NCBI RefSeq assembly: GCF_901709675.1 | Contig: NC_051095.1 | Location: 16,103,956 to 16,167,955 of the forward strand | Direction: 5' to 3' | Origin: Syngnathus acus | Taxonomy: Eukaryota > Chordata > Actinopteri > Syngnathiformes > Syngnathidae | DNA length: 64,000 bases | Shown here: one piece after another, positions 10,606-23,300 of the stretch | Layout: the number at the start of each line of letters is the position of its first letter | How positions within the stretch are numbered: the first letter of the stretch is position 1 | The notes under the pieces: model-generated | Seen by the model: the letters and a program-made list of their open reading frames with translations, nothing else | Database searches by the model: none | Told to the model about the DNA's origin: nothing | Made by a program: the position numbers and the translations under genes

Positions 10606-10858
10606 GGATGCGCTTTGGATGCGCTTTGGATGCGCTTTGGATGCGCTTTGGATGCGCTTTGGATGCGCTTTGGATGCGCTTTGGATGCGCTTTGGATGCG
10701 CTTTGGATGCGCATTGGATGCGCATTGGATGCGCATTGGATGCGCATTGGATGCGCATTGGATGCGCATTGGATGCGCATTGGATGCGCATTGGATGCGC
10801 ATTGGATGCGCATTGGATGCGCATTGGATGCGCATTGGATGCGCATTGGATGCGCATT
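10606..10858. repeat. Homogenised 11-mer run: 9 then 14 copies
   Basis: Nine perfect copies of GGATGCGCTTT (10606-10704) are followed directly by fourteen perfect copies of GGATGCGCATT (10705-10858). The two sub-arrays differ from each other and from the common GGATGCGCCTT at the ninth base only. Perfect identity inside each run implies recent expansion. Confidence 0.97.
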
Positions 10859-11587
10859 GGATGCACCTGGACGACGCCGGGACCGCCTTGGATTCGCCAG
10901 GACGCTGGGACCGCCTTGTTTGTGCCTGGACGACGCCGGGACCGCCTTGGATGCACCTGGATGACGCTAGGACCGCCTTGTTTGCGCCTGGACGACGCCG
11001 GGACTGCCTTGGATTCGCCTGGACGCTGGGACCGCCTTGTTTGTGCCTGGACGACGCCGGGACTGCCTTGGATGAACCTTGGATGCACCTGGACCGATAT
11101 GCCTTGGATGTGTTTTGGATGCGCCTGCACAACGCCAGGACCACCTTGGATGTGCCTGGACGACGCTGGGACCGCCTTCAATACGCCTTGAATGCGCCTG
11201 TACGACGCCGGGACCGCATTGGATGGGCCTTGGATGCGCCCAGGATGCGCCTAGGATGCGCCTAGGATGCGCCAAGACGACGCCAAGACTGCATTGAATG
11301 TGCCTTGGATGCGCTTGGACGCCGCCAGGATCACCTTGGATATGCCTGGATGATGCCGGGACTGCCTTGGCTGCGCCTGGACAACGCTGGGACTGCCTTG
11401 GATGCACCTTGGATGCGCCATGGATGCGCCTTGGATGCGCCTGGACGATGCCAGGATCACCTTGGATGCACTTAGACGACTTCGGGACCGCCTTGGATAC
11501 GCCTGGACGACGCTGGGACCATCTTGAATGCACCTGGTTGACGCCGGGACTGCCTTGTATGCGCCTCGACGACGCCGGGACCGCCTT

Positions 11588-11719
11588 GGAAGCGCCTTGG
11601 AAGCGCCTTGGAAGCGCCTTGGAAGCGCCTTGGAAGCGCCTTGGAAGCGCCTTGGAAGCGCCTTGGAAGCGCCTTGGAAGCGCCTTGGAAGCGCCTTGGA
11701 AGCGCCTTGGAAGCGCCTT
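11588..11719. repeat. GGAAGCGCCTT 11-mer run, 12 copies
   Basis: Twelve perfect tandem copies of an 11-bp variant in which the fourth base is A instead of T. Paralogous positions in block 2 carry shorter runs (19394, 20210, 22016). Confidence 0.96.
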
Positions 11720-13643
11720 GATGACAGCGGGACCGCCTTGGATGCGCCTTGGATGCGCCTTGGATGACGCTAGGATCGCCTTGGATGCGCCTGGGTGACG
11801 CCGGGACCGCCTTGCATGCGCCTGGACTCTGGGACAGCCTTGTTTGCGCCTCGGCGACGCCGGGACTGCCTTAGATGCACCTGGACGACGCCAGGACCGC
11901 CTTGGATTCGCCTGGACTCTGGGACAGCCTTGTTTGCGCCTCGGCGACGCCGGGACTGCCTTAGATGCGCCTGGACGACGCCAGGACCGCCTTGGATTCG
12001 CCTGGACGCCAGGACGGTCTTGTTTGCGCCTGGATGACGCCGGGACCGCCTTGGATGCGCCTTGGATGCACCTGGACGACGCTGGGACCGCCTTGGATGC
12101 GCCTGGTCGACACCAGGTCTGCCTTGGATGTGCCTGGGATGCGCCTGGACGACGCCAGGACCACCTTGGATGCGCCTGGACAACGCCGGGACCGACTTTG
12201 ATCCGCATGGACGATGTCGGGACCGCCTTAGATGCTCCTGGGCGACGCCGGGACTGCTTTGGATGCTTCAGGACGACGCCAGGACCGCCTTGCATGCGCC
12301 TGGAAGCTGGGATTGCCTTGCTTGCGTCTGGACGACGCTGGGACCGCCTTGGACGACGCTGGGATCGCCTTGGATTTGCCTGGACGCTGGGACCACTTTG
12401 TTTGTGCCTGGACGACGCCTGGACCGCCTTGGATGTACCTGGACGACGCAGGGACCGCCTTGGATGCGCCTGAACGACGCCGGGACTGCCTTGGATGCGC
12501 CTTGGATGCCCTTTGGATGCACCTGGATGACGCTGGGACCGCCTCGGATGCGCCTGGATGACGCTGGCACTGCCTTGGATGCGCCTTGGATGCTCCTGGA
12601 CAACACCGGGACCGCCTTGGATTCGCCTGGACGCTGGGACTGCAATGTTTGTGCCTGGATGACGCCGTGAACGCCTTAGATGTGCCTTGGATGCGCCCAG
12701 ATCATGCCAGGACCACCTTGGATGTGCCTGGATGACATCGGGACCGTCTTGGATGCGCCTGGATGACGCCGGGACCGCCTTTCATGCGCCTGAACGCTGG
12801 GACCGCCTTGTTTCTGCCTGGATGACGCTGGGACCGCATTGGATGCGCCTTGGATGCCTTTAGATGCACCTGGACGACGCAGGGACCGCCTTGCATGCGC
12901 CTGGACGCTGGGACTGCCTTGTTTGTGTCTGGACGACGCTGGGACCGCCTTGGATGCGCCTTGGATTCATCTGGACGACGCCGGGAACGCCTTAGATTCG
13001 CCTGTCCGCTGGGACCGCCTTGTTTTTGTGCCTGGACGACGCCGGGACCGCCTTGGATGCTCCTTGGATGCGCCTTGTATGCGCCTGGAAGACGCTGCGA
13101 CCGCCTTGTTTGCGCCTGGGCAACGCCGGGACCGCCTTGGTTGTGCCTGCACGCCGCTGGGACCGCCTTGGATGTGCCTTGGCTGCGCCTTGGATGAGCC
13201 TGGACAACGCTCGGACCGCCTTGTTTATGGCTGGACGACGCCGGGACCGCCTTGGATGTGCCTTGGATGTGCCTTGGATGCTCCTTGGATGCTCCTGGAC
13301 GACGCCGGGACCGCCTTGGGTGCGCCGGACAACGCCTGGACCGCCTTGCATGCGCCTGGACGCTGGGACCGCCTTGTTTGCGTCTGGACGACGCCTTGGA
13401 TGCGCCTTGGATGCGCCTTGGATGCGCCTGGACGACGCTGGGACTGCCTTGGATGCGCCTGGATGACCCTGAGACTGCCTTGGATGCGCCTTGCATGCTC
13501 CTGGACGACGCCGGGACAACTTTGGATGCGCCTGGACGACGCCGGGACCTTCTTGCATGCGCCTGGACGACGCCGGACCGCCTTGGATTCGCCTGGACGC
13601 TGGGACTGCACTGTTTGTACCTGGACGACGCTTTGACCGCCTT

Positions 13644-13719
13644 GGATGCGCCTTGGATGCGCCTTGGATGCGCCTTGGATGCGCCTTGGATGCGCCTTGG
13701 ATGCGCCTTGGATGCGCCA
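13644..13719. repeat. GGATGCGCCTT 11-mer run
   Basis: Six perfect tandem 11-mers plus a partial seventh, which runs into GGATGCGCCAGGACGACG. Confidence 0.93.
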
Positions 13720-15062
13720 GGACGACGCTGGGACTGCCTTGGATGCGCCTGGTCGACGCTGGGACTGCCTTGGATGTACCTTGGATGCACCTTGGATGGA
13801 GGAGGCCGGGACCGCCTTGGATGCGCCTGGTTGACAAAGGGACTGCCTTGGATGCGCCTGGACGACGCCGGGACCGCCTTGGCTGCGCCTTGGCTGCGCG
13901 TGGACGCTGGGATCGCCTTGTTTGCGCCTGGACGACGACAGGACCGCCTTGGATGGGCCTTGGATGCGCCTTGGATGCGCCTGGACGACGGCGGGACCAC
14001 TTTGGATGCGCCTGGACGACGGCGGGACCGCCTTGGATGCGCCTGGACGACGGCGGGACCGCCTTGGATTCCGCTTGGATGCGCCTTGGATGCGCCTGGA
14101 TGACGCCCGGACCACCTTAGATGCGCCTTGGATGCGCCTTCGATGCACCTCGGATGCGCCTGGACGACGCCGGGACCGGCTTGGATGCGCCTGGACGACG
14201 CCTTGGATGCACCTGGACAACGGTGGGACCGCCTTGGACACGCCTTGGACGCGCCTTGATGCGCCTTGGATGGTCCTGGACGATGCCGTCTTGGGTGCGC
14301 CTGACGACGCTGGGACCGCCTTGCATGCGCCTGGACGCCGGGACCGCCTATTTAGCGCCTGGACGATGCCGGGACCGTCTTATGTGCGCCTTGGATGCGC
14401 CCTGGATGTGCCAGGATGACGCCAGGACTGCCTCGGATGTGCCTGGACGACACCGGGACCGCCTCCCTGCCTGGCCCACTCTTGGACGAGACCACGACCG
14501 CTTTGGATGCACCAGGACGACGCCGGGACCGCCTTGCATGCGCCTGGACGCTGGGAACGCCTTGCTTGCGCCTGGACGACGTCAGGACTGCCTTGGACGC
14601 ACCTGGACGATGCCGGGACCGCCTTGGATTCGCCTGGACGCTGGGACTGCATTGTTTTTGCCTGGATGAAGCCGTGACCGGCTCGGATGCTCCTTGGATG
14701 CACCTGGCCGATGCTGGGACTGCCGTGGATGCACCTGGACGACTCCGGGACCGGCTTGGATGCGCCTGAATGACGCCGGGACCGCCTTGGATGCGCTGGT
14801 TGATATCGGGACTGCCCTGGGTGCGCCTGGACGACGGTGAGACCGCCTTGAATGCACCTTGGATGCTCTTGGACGACGCCGGGACCGCCTTGGGTGCGCC
14901 GGACGACGCTGGGACCGCCTTGCATGCGCCTGGACGCCGGGACCGCCTATTTAGCGCCTGGACGACGCCGGGACCGCCTTATGTGCGCCTTGGATGTGCC
15001 AGGATGACGCCAGGACTGCCTCGGATGCGCCTGGATGACACCGGGACCGCCTGCCTGCCTGC

Positions 15063-15280
15063 CTGGCCCACTCTTGGATGAGACCATGACCGTCTACATG
15101 CCTTCCTGCTTGGCCTGCACCTGGATGAAGACGACTGCCTGGCCTGCATCGGGATGAAGTCATGACTGCCGGCCTGACCTGCACCTGGATGAAGCCGGGA
15201 CTTCCTGCCTTCCTGCCCGCCCGGCCTAAACCTGTATGAAGCCATGACTGCTTGCCCTGCTGGCCTGCGCCTGGATGATT
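15063..15280. repeat. Degenerate right edge of minisatellite block 1
   Basis: The 31-bp rhythm breaks down into diverged phrases (CCTGGATGAAG, GGCCTGCACCTGGATGA, CATGACTGCC) mixed with CCTGCCTGCC runs. It then joins the AT-rich satellite at 15281 (ACGTCAGCCATTATG). The right end of block 3 shows the same transition near 34430-34465. Confidence 0.8.
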
Positions 15281-17170
15281 ACGTCAGCCATTATGATCTG
15301 AATACTTGAGTAGAACAGCAAACAAGTAAGTCAATATCACTCATTTACAAAGGTCAAACTTTACAAGTATTTTAGCATCTCCTGGATGTTCTAGTTTTGT
15401 CTGAGCCTAATGCTAACATATAATGCTAACTAACCTAGACCAATGTTGCAGTCGCTATAGCTCCAATATAACACCAACATTTGAACATAAACTTTGCAGC
15501 AACACATGTAGGCAGTAAATATAGCAATACTCATAGGCATATATTATGTATACTAAAAACTGAGAGAAGCTAGTGGCTCAACTCTTTGTATCATACTGAA
15601 GCATGAAATCATGATGTACAAACTGTTTTTCTGCAATTCTTTACATTCTTTTCAATCATGCTATTACTGTAGATTATTATGAAGCAAAAAACAAAAAAAA
15701 AGTTCTTCTTTCGTCATTGCTTTTTTTAGGGGGCTGCGCCAATTGCATTTGCCTTCATTTCAATGGTGTACTGTAAATTCCATGTGTGTTCATTTGGACT
15801 TCCGAAAATTACGTCAGCCATTATGATCTGAATACTTGAGGAGAACAGCAAACAAGTAAGTTATCATCACTCATTTACAGAGGTCACACTTACCGACAAG
15901 TATTTTAGCATCTCCCGGATGTTTTAGTTTTGTTTGAGCTTCATGCTAACATACAATGCTAACAAACGTAGATCAATGTTGCAGTTGTTATAGCTCCAAT
16001 ATTTGAACACAAACTTTGCAGCAACACTTGGAGGCAGAAAATATAACAATACTCACAGGCATATATTATGTATACTAAAAACTGAGAGAAGCTTAGTGGC
16101 TCAACTCTTTGTATTATACTGAAGCATGAAATCATGATTTACAAACTGTTTTTCTGTAATTCTTTACGTTCTTTCCAATTATGCTATTACTGTGGGTTTT
16201 TATCAATTAAAAACAAACACATTTTTCCTTTGTCATTTTTCTTTTAGGGGGCTGCGCTAATTGCATTTGCCTTCATTTCAATGGCGTACTGTAAGTTCCA
16301 TGTGTGTTCATTTGGAGTTCCGAATATTACGTCAGCCATTATGATCTGAAGACTTGAGGAGAATAGCAAACAAGTAAGTCATTATCACTAATTTACAAAG
16401 GTTACACTTTACAACAAGTATTTTAGCATCTTCCAGATGTTTTAGTTTTGTTTGAGCCTAATGCTAACCTACAATGCTAACAAACCTAGATCAATGTTGC
16501 AGTCGTTATATCTCCAGTATAACACCAATATTTGAACACTAACTTGCAGCAACACTTGTAGGCAGAAAATATAACAATACTCATGGGCATATTTTATGTA
16601 TACTAAAAACTGATTGAAGCTTAGTGGCTCAACTCTTTGTATTATACTAAAGCATGAAATCATGATGGACAAACTGTTTTTCTGTAATTATTTACATTCT
16701 TTTCAATTATACTATTACTGTAGGTTTTTATAAAGTAAAAAACAAGCAAAATAAACGTATTCTTTTGTCATTGTTTTTTTTAGGGGGCTGCGCAAATTGC
16801 ATTCATTTCTATGGTGTACTGTAAGTTCCATGTGTGTTCATTTGGAGTTACGAAAATTACGTCAGCCCTTATGATCTGAATACTTCAGAACAGCAAACAA
16901 GTAAGTCATTATCACTCATTTGCAAAGGTCACTCTTTACGACAAGTATTCTTGCATCTCCCGGTGGTTTTAGTTTTGTCTGAGCTTAATGCTAACATACA
17001 ATGCTAACAAACAGATCAATGTTGCAGTCGTTATAACACCAATATTTGAACACAAACCTTGCAGCAACACTTCTAAGCAGAAAATACAACAATACTTACG
17101 TGCATATATTATGTATTCTTAAAACTGATTGAAGCTTAGTGGCTCAACTATTTTGGTGGTTGCAAACCAC
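15281..17170. repeat. AT-rich ~525-bp satellite, right block
   Basis: ACGTCAGCC(A/C)TTATGATCTG recurs at 15281, 15811, 16329 and 16859 (spacings 530, 518 and 530 bp). There are thus about 3.5 tandem units, against about two in the left block. Each unit contains CTAATGCTAACATA, GATCAATGTTGCAGT, CTTAGTGGCTCAACTCTTTG and GGGGGCTGCGC. The unit near 17104 and the others (for example near 15535 and 16060) carry the empty site of the foldback element. No coding or RNA gene signal is seen. Confidence 0.9.
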
Positions 17171-17329
17171 CCAATACAGATTTGACACAGTATGTGTAGA
17201 AAATGTGATGAATGCAAAGGTTGGTTAGCTTGATGCTAACGCATTATGGAAAACACCATCGACAGACTAGCACAGCACAACTAGTATCAGTCTTTTGTTC
17301 GTGGCTGTCATGTGCCTGCATCTGTTTGA

Positions 17330-17402
17330 AACTGCCCTGCCCTGTCCTGCCCTGCCCTGTCATGCCCTGCCCTGCCCTGCCCTGCCCTGCCCTGCCCTGC
17401 CC
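17330..17402. repeat. (CCTGC)n microsatellite, right copy
   Basis: The duplicate of the tract at 7401-7457; it is longer and has differently placed variants (TGTCATGCCCTG). Confidence 0.92.
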
Positions 17403-17546
17403 TCTCACCGGCCTGTGCCTGGGTAAAGCTATGACTTCATGCCTGCCCTCCTGACCTACGCTTGGATGAGACCATGACTGCCATGACCTGGATGATGCCA
17501 TGATTCCCTGCCTGCCTAGCACCCGTCTCTTCTTTTATTTTTCTCA

Positions 17547-17896
17547 TGTTGTCTTCCATCCACTGGCTCCCCATAAAACAGCGCATACATTTCAAGATCC
17601 TTGTCACCACATAAAAGGCCCTAAACAACCTTGACCCCCCCGCCCCACCTGTCTGAACTCCTGCATCGCTATACCCCCACCCGCCGACTCCGCTCTGCTG
17701 ACGCCAGCCTGCTCACCCCAACTACCTTGACCAAATACCGGACCATTGGGGATAGAGCCTTTGCCATTGCTGCCCCCACTTTCTGCAACTCTCTCCCCCT
17801 GACCATTCGTAATGCTGACTCCCTGCACTCCTTCAAGCACCATCTCAAGACCCACATCTTCAACTCTGCACATGACACCTAACTCTTTGTGTGTGT
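17547..17896 (+). mobile_element. LINE 3' end, copy B, 3' UTR deleted
   Basis: This matches 7606-7950 at nearly every base (seen differences include GGCTCC for GGCACC, AACCTTG for AATCTTG, and TGCAAC for TGGAAC) and encodes the same RT C-terminal tail up to the stop at 17880-17882. After AACTCTTTGTGTGTGTG the sequence jumps directly into minisatellite GGACGACGCCGGG at 17897. The GT-rich 3' UTR, the (ATT)n tail, the AT-rich minisatellites and the first ~300 bp of minisatellite found in copy A are missing. The two copies arose by segmental duplication, not by two insertions. Confidence 0.9.
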
Positions 17897-19393
17897 GGAC
17901 GACGCCGGGACCATCTTGGATGCACCTGGACGACGCCGGGACCGACTTGGATGCGACTGGATGACGCCTGGACGACGCCGGAACCGCCTCGCATTCGCCT
18001 TGGATGCACCTTGGATGCGCTTTGCATGCTCCTGGACAACGCCAGGACCGCCTTGGATGCGCCTGGATGACGCCGGGACCGCCTTGCATGCGACTGGACG
18101 CTGGGACCGCCTTGTTTAAGCCTGGACGACGCCGGGACCGCCTTGGATGCGCATGGATGACGCCAGGACAGCCATTGTTGCGACTTGGATGCCTGGACGA
18201 CGCCGGGACTGACTTTGATCCGCCTGGACGACGCTGGGACCGCCTTGTTTGAGCCTGGACAACGCCGGGACCGCCTTGGATGCGCTTTGGATGCGCATTG
18301 GATGCACCTGGACGACGCTGGGACCGCCTTGTTTGAGCCTTGGATGCGCCTGGGTGACGCCAGGACCACCTTGGATGTGCCTGGACGACGCTGGGACCGC
18401 CTTCAATACGCCTTGAATGCGCCTGTACGACGCCGGGACCGCATTGGATGGGCCTTGGATGCGCCTTGGATGCGCCCAGGATGCGCCTAGGATGCGCCTA
18501 GGATGCGCCAAGACGACGCCAAGACTGCCTTGGATGTGCCTTGGATGCTCCTGGACGACGCCAGGACCGCCTTGGATGCGCCTGGATGACGCCGGGACCG
18601 CCTTGCATGCGACTGGACGCTGGGACCGCCTTGTTTAAGCCTGGACGACGCCGGGACCGCCTTGGATGCGACTTGGATGCACCTGGACGATGCCGGGACC
18701 GCCTTGTTTACGCCTGGACGACGCCGGGACCGCCTTAGATGCGCCTTCGATGTGCCTTGCATGCTCCTGGACGACGCCGGGACCACCTTGGATGCGTCTT
18801 GGATGCAGTTGGACGACATTGGGACCGCCTTGGATGCGCATGGATGACGCCAGGACAGCCATTGTTGCGACTTGGATGCGCCTTGGATGAGCCTCGGATG
18901 CGCCTGAACGCTGGCCTTGGATTCGCCTGGACGCTGGGACTGCAATGTTTGTGCCTGGATGACGCCGTGAACGCCTTAGATGTGCCTTGGATGCTCCCAG
19001 ATCATGCCAGGACCACCTTGGATGCGCCTGGACGACGTCGGGACCGTCTTGGATGCGCCTGGATGACGCCTGGACCGCCTTTCATGCGCCTGAACGCTGG
19101 GACCGCCTTGTTTCTGCCTGGACGACGCTGGGACCGCATTGGATGCGCCTTGGATGCCTTTGGATGCACCTGGACGACGCAGGGACCGCCTTGCATGCGC
19201 CTGGACGCTGGGACTGCCTTGTTTGCATCTGGACAACGCTGGGACCGTCTTGGATGCGCCTGGATGACGCCGGGACCGCCTTTCATGCGCCTGAACGCTG
19301 GGACCGCCTTGTTTCTGCCTGGACGACGCTGGGACCGCATTGGATGCGCCTTGGATGCCTTTGGATGCGCCTGGACGACGCCGGGACCGCCTT

Positions 19394-19469
19394 GGAAGCG
19401 CCTTGGAAGCGCCTTGGAAGCGCCTTGGAAGCGCCTTGGAAGCGCCTTGGAAGCGCCTTGGAAGCGCCT
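19394..19469. repeat. GGAAGCGCCTT run, 6 full copies plus one partial
   Basis: Paralogous to the 12-copy run at 11588. The last copy continues into GGATGACAGCGGGACC, as in block 1. Confidence 0.93.
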
Positions 19470-20209
19470 GGATGACAGCGGGACCGCCTTGGATGCGCCT
19501 TGGATGCGCCTTGGATGCGCCTTGGATGCGCCTTGGATGCGCCTTGGACGCTGGGACTGCAATGTTTGTGCCTGGATGACGCCGTGAACACCTTAGATGT
19601 GCCTTGGATGCGCCCAGATCATGCCAGGACCACCTTGGATGTGCCTGGACGACGCTGGGACCGCCTTCAATACGCCTTGAATGCGCCTGTACGACGCCGG
19701 GACCGCATTGGATGGGCCTTGGATGCGCCTTGGATGCGCCCAGGATGCGCCAAGACGACGCCAAGACTGCCTTGGATGTGCCTTGGATGCGCCTTGGATG
19801 CTCTGGGACGACGCCGGGACAGCTTTGGATGCACCGGACGATGGCCTTGGACTGCCTTACATGCGCCTGGACGCTGGAACCGCCTTAGATGTTCCTTGAA
19901 TGCACCTGGACGACGCTGGGACTGCCTTAGGTGTGCCTGGACGACGCCGGGACTGCCTTGGATACGCCTGGACGACGCTGGGACCGCCTTGGCTGCGCCT
20001 GGACAACGCTGGGACTGCCTTGGATGCACCTTGGATGCGCCATGGATGCGCCTTGGATGCGCCTGGACGACGCCAGGATCACCTTGGATGCACTTGGACG
20101 ACTTCGGGACCGCCTTGGATCCGCCTGGACGACGCTGGGACCATCTTGAATGCACCTGGTTGACGCCGGGACTGCCTTGGATGCGCCTGGACGACGCCAG
20201 GATCACCTT

Positions 20210-20307
20210 GGAAGCGCCTTGGAAGCGCCTTGGAAGCGCCTTGGAAGCGCCTTGGAAGCGCCTTGGAAGCGCCTTGGAAGCGCCTTGGAAGCGCCTTGGA
20301 AGCGCCT
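20210..20307. repeat. GGAAGCGCCTT run, 8 full copies plus one partial
   Basis: A perfect 11-mer run ending GGAAGCGCCTGGACCGATATG. It is inserted in a context that elsewhere (near 22016) holds only about two copies. Confidence 0.93.
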
Positions 20308-23300
20308 GGACCGATATGCCTTGGATGTGTTTTGGATGCGCCTGCACAACGCCAGGACCACCTTGGATGTGCCTGGACGACGCTGGGACCGCCTTCAATA
20401 CGCCTTGAATGCGCCTGTACGACGCCGGGACCGCATTGGATGGGCCTTGGATGCGCCCAGGATGCGCCTAGGATGCGCCTAGGATGCGCCAAGACGACGC
20501 CAAGACTACCTTGGATGTGCCTTGGATGCTCCTGGACGACGCCAGGACCGCCTTGGATGCGCCTGGACGACGCCGGGACCGCCTTGCATGCGACTGGACG
20601 CTGGGACCGCCTTGTTTAAGCCTGGACGACGCCGGGACCGCCTTGTTTGTGCCTGGACGACGCCGGGACTGCCTTGGATACGCCTGGACGACGCTGGGAC
20701 CGCCTTGGCTGCGCCTGGACAACGCTGGGACTGCCTTGGATTCGCCTGGAGGCTGGGACCGCCTTGTTTGTGCCTGGACGACGCCGGGACTGCCTTGGAT
20801 GAACCTTGGATGCACCTGGACCGATATGCCTTGGATGCGCCCAGGATGCGCCTAGGATGCGCCTAGGATTCGCCAAGACGACGCCAAGACTGCCTTGGAT
20901 GTGCCTTGGATGCGCTTGGACGCCGCCAGGATCACCTTGGATATTCCTGGATGATGCCGGGACTGCCTTGGCTGCGCCTGGACAACGCTGGGACTGCCTT
21001 GGATGCACCTTGGATGCGCCATGGATGCGTTTTGGATGCGCCTGGACGACGCCAGGATCACCTTGGATGCACTTGGACGACTTCGGGACCGCCTTGGATA
21101 CGCCTGGACGACGCTGGGACCATCTTGAATGCACCTGGTTGACGCCGGGACTGCCTTGTATGCGCCTGGACGACGCCGGGACCGCCTTAGATGCACCTGG
21201 ACGACGCCAGGACCGCCTTGGATTCGCCTGGACGCCAGGACGGTCTTGTTTGCGCCTTGGATGCGCCTTGGATGCACCTGGATGACGCTGGGACCGCCTC
21301 GGATGCGCCTGGATGACGCTGGCACTGCCTTGGATGCGCCTTGGATGCTCCTGGACAACGCCGGGACCGCCTTGGATTCGCCTGGACGCTGGGACTGCAA
21401 TGTTTGTGCCTGGATGACGCCGTGAACGCCTTAGATGTGCCTTGGATGCGCCCAGATCATGCCAGGACCACCTTGGATGTGCCTGGACGACGCTGGGACC
21501 GCCTTCAATACGCCTTGAATGCGCCTGTACGACGCCGGGACCGCATTGGATGGGCCTTGGATGCGCCTTGGATGCGCCCAGGATGCGCCAAGACGACGCC
21601 AAGACTGCCTTGGATGTGCCTTGGATGCGCCTTGGATGCCCTGGGACGACGCCGGGACAGCTTTGGATGCACCGGACGATGGCCTTGGACTGCCTTACAT
21701 GCGCCTGGACGCTGGAACCGCCTTAGATGTGCCTTGAATGCACCTGGACAATGCTGGGACTGCCTTAGGTGTGCCTGGACGACGCCGGGACTGCCTTGGA
21801 TACGCCTGGACGACGCTGGGACCGCCTTGGCTGCGCCTGGACAACGCTGGGACTGCCTTGGATGCACCTTGGATGCGCCATGGATGCGCCTTGGATGCGC
21901 CTGGACGACGCCAGGATCACCTTGGATGCACTTGGACGACTTCGGGACCGCCTTGGATACGCCTGGACGACGCTGGGACCATCTTGAATGCACCTGGTTG
22001 ACGCCGGGACTGCCTTGGAAGCGCCTTGGAAGCGCCTGGACCGATATGCCTTGGATGTGTTTTGGATGCGCCTGCACAACGCCAGGACCACCTTGGATGT
22101 GCCTGGACGACGCTGGGACCGCCTTCAATACGCCTTGAATGCGCCTGTACGACGCCGGGACCGCATTGGATGGGCCTTGGATGCGCCTTGGATGCGCCCA
22201 GGATGCGCATAGGATGCGCCTAGGATGTGCCAAGACGACGCCAAGACTGCCTTGGATGTGCCTTGGATGCTCCTGGACGACGCCAGGACCGCCTTGGATG
22301 CGCCTGGATGACGCCGGTACCGCCTTGCATGCGACTGGACGCTGGGACCGCCTTGTTTAAGCCTGGACGACGCCGGGACCGCCTTGGATGCGACTTGGAT
22401 GCACCTGGACGATGCCGGGACCGCCTTGTTTACGCCTGGACGACGCCGGGACCGCCTTAGATGCGCCTTGGATGTGCCTTGCATGCTCCTGGACGACGCC
22501 GGGACCGCCTTGGATGCGTCTTGGATGCACTTGGACGACATTGGGACCGCCTTGGATGCGCATGGATGACGCCAGGACAGCCATTGTTGCGACTTGGATG
22601 CGCCTTGGATGAGCCTCGGATGTGCCTGAACGCTGGCCTTGGATTCGCCTGGACGCTGGGACTGCAATGTTTGTGCCTGGATGACGCCGTGAACGCCGGG
22701 ACCGCCTTTCATGCGCCTGAACGCTGGGACCGCCTTGTTTCTGCCTGGACGACGCTGGGACCGCATTGGATGCGCCTTGGATGCCTTTGGATGCACCTGG
22801 ACGACGCAGGGACCGCCTTGCATGCGCCTGGACGCTGGGACTGCCTTGTTTGCGTCTGGACAACGCTGGGACCGCCGGGAACGCCTTAGAATCGCCTGTC
22901 CGCTGGGACCGCCTTGTTTTTGTGCCTGGACGACGCCGGGACCGCCTTGGATGCTCCTTGGATGCTCCTTGGATGCTCCTTGGATGCGCCTTGGATTCGC
23001 CTGGACGCTGGGACTGCACTGTTTGTACCTGATGCGCATGGATGACGCCAGGACAGCCATTGTTGCGACTTGGATGCGCCTTGGATGCGCCTTGGATGCG
23101 CCTTATGTGCTCCTGGACGACGCCGCCATGGATGCGCCTGGACGCTGGGACCGCCTTGTTTGCGCCTGGATGACGCCGGGACCGCCTTGGATGCGCCTTG
23201 GATGAACCTTGGACCAGCCTGGACGACGCCGGGACCGCCTTGGATGTGCCTGGACGACACTGGGACTGCCTTGGATGCGCCTTGGATGTGCCAGGACCAC

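Larger units (their letters stand above)
9193..15062. repeat. GC-rich 31-bp/11-bp minisatellite, block 1
   Basis: The basic unit is 31 bp and reads as three related parts: GGATGCGCCT, GGACGACGCCG and GGACCGCCTT. It has 74% G+C and five CpG sites. An 11-bp relative, GGATGCGCCTT, is interspersed and locally amplified, and a variant with GGACGCTGGGACC followed by GCCTTGTTTGCGCCT is frequent. Neither the consensus nor its complement contains a stop codon in any frame, so long open frames run on both strands. With 31 bp not divisible by three, each frame reads a 31-residue peptide period. No start context, splice signals or conserved protein family supports coding. Confidence 0.97.

Noticed and set aside
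9193-15062. CRISPR array, suggested by regular short repeats
   Set aside because: There are no unique spacers between repeats, no cas genes, and the context is a vertebrate chromosome.
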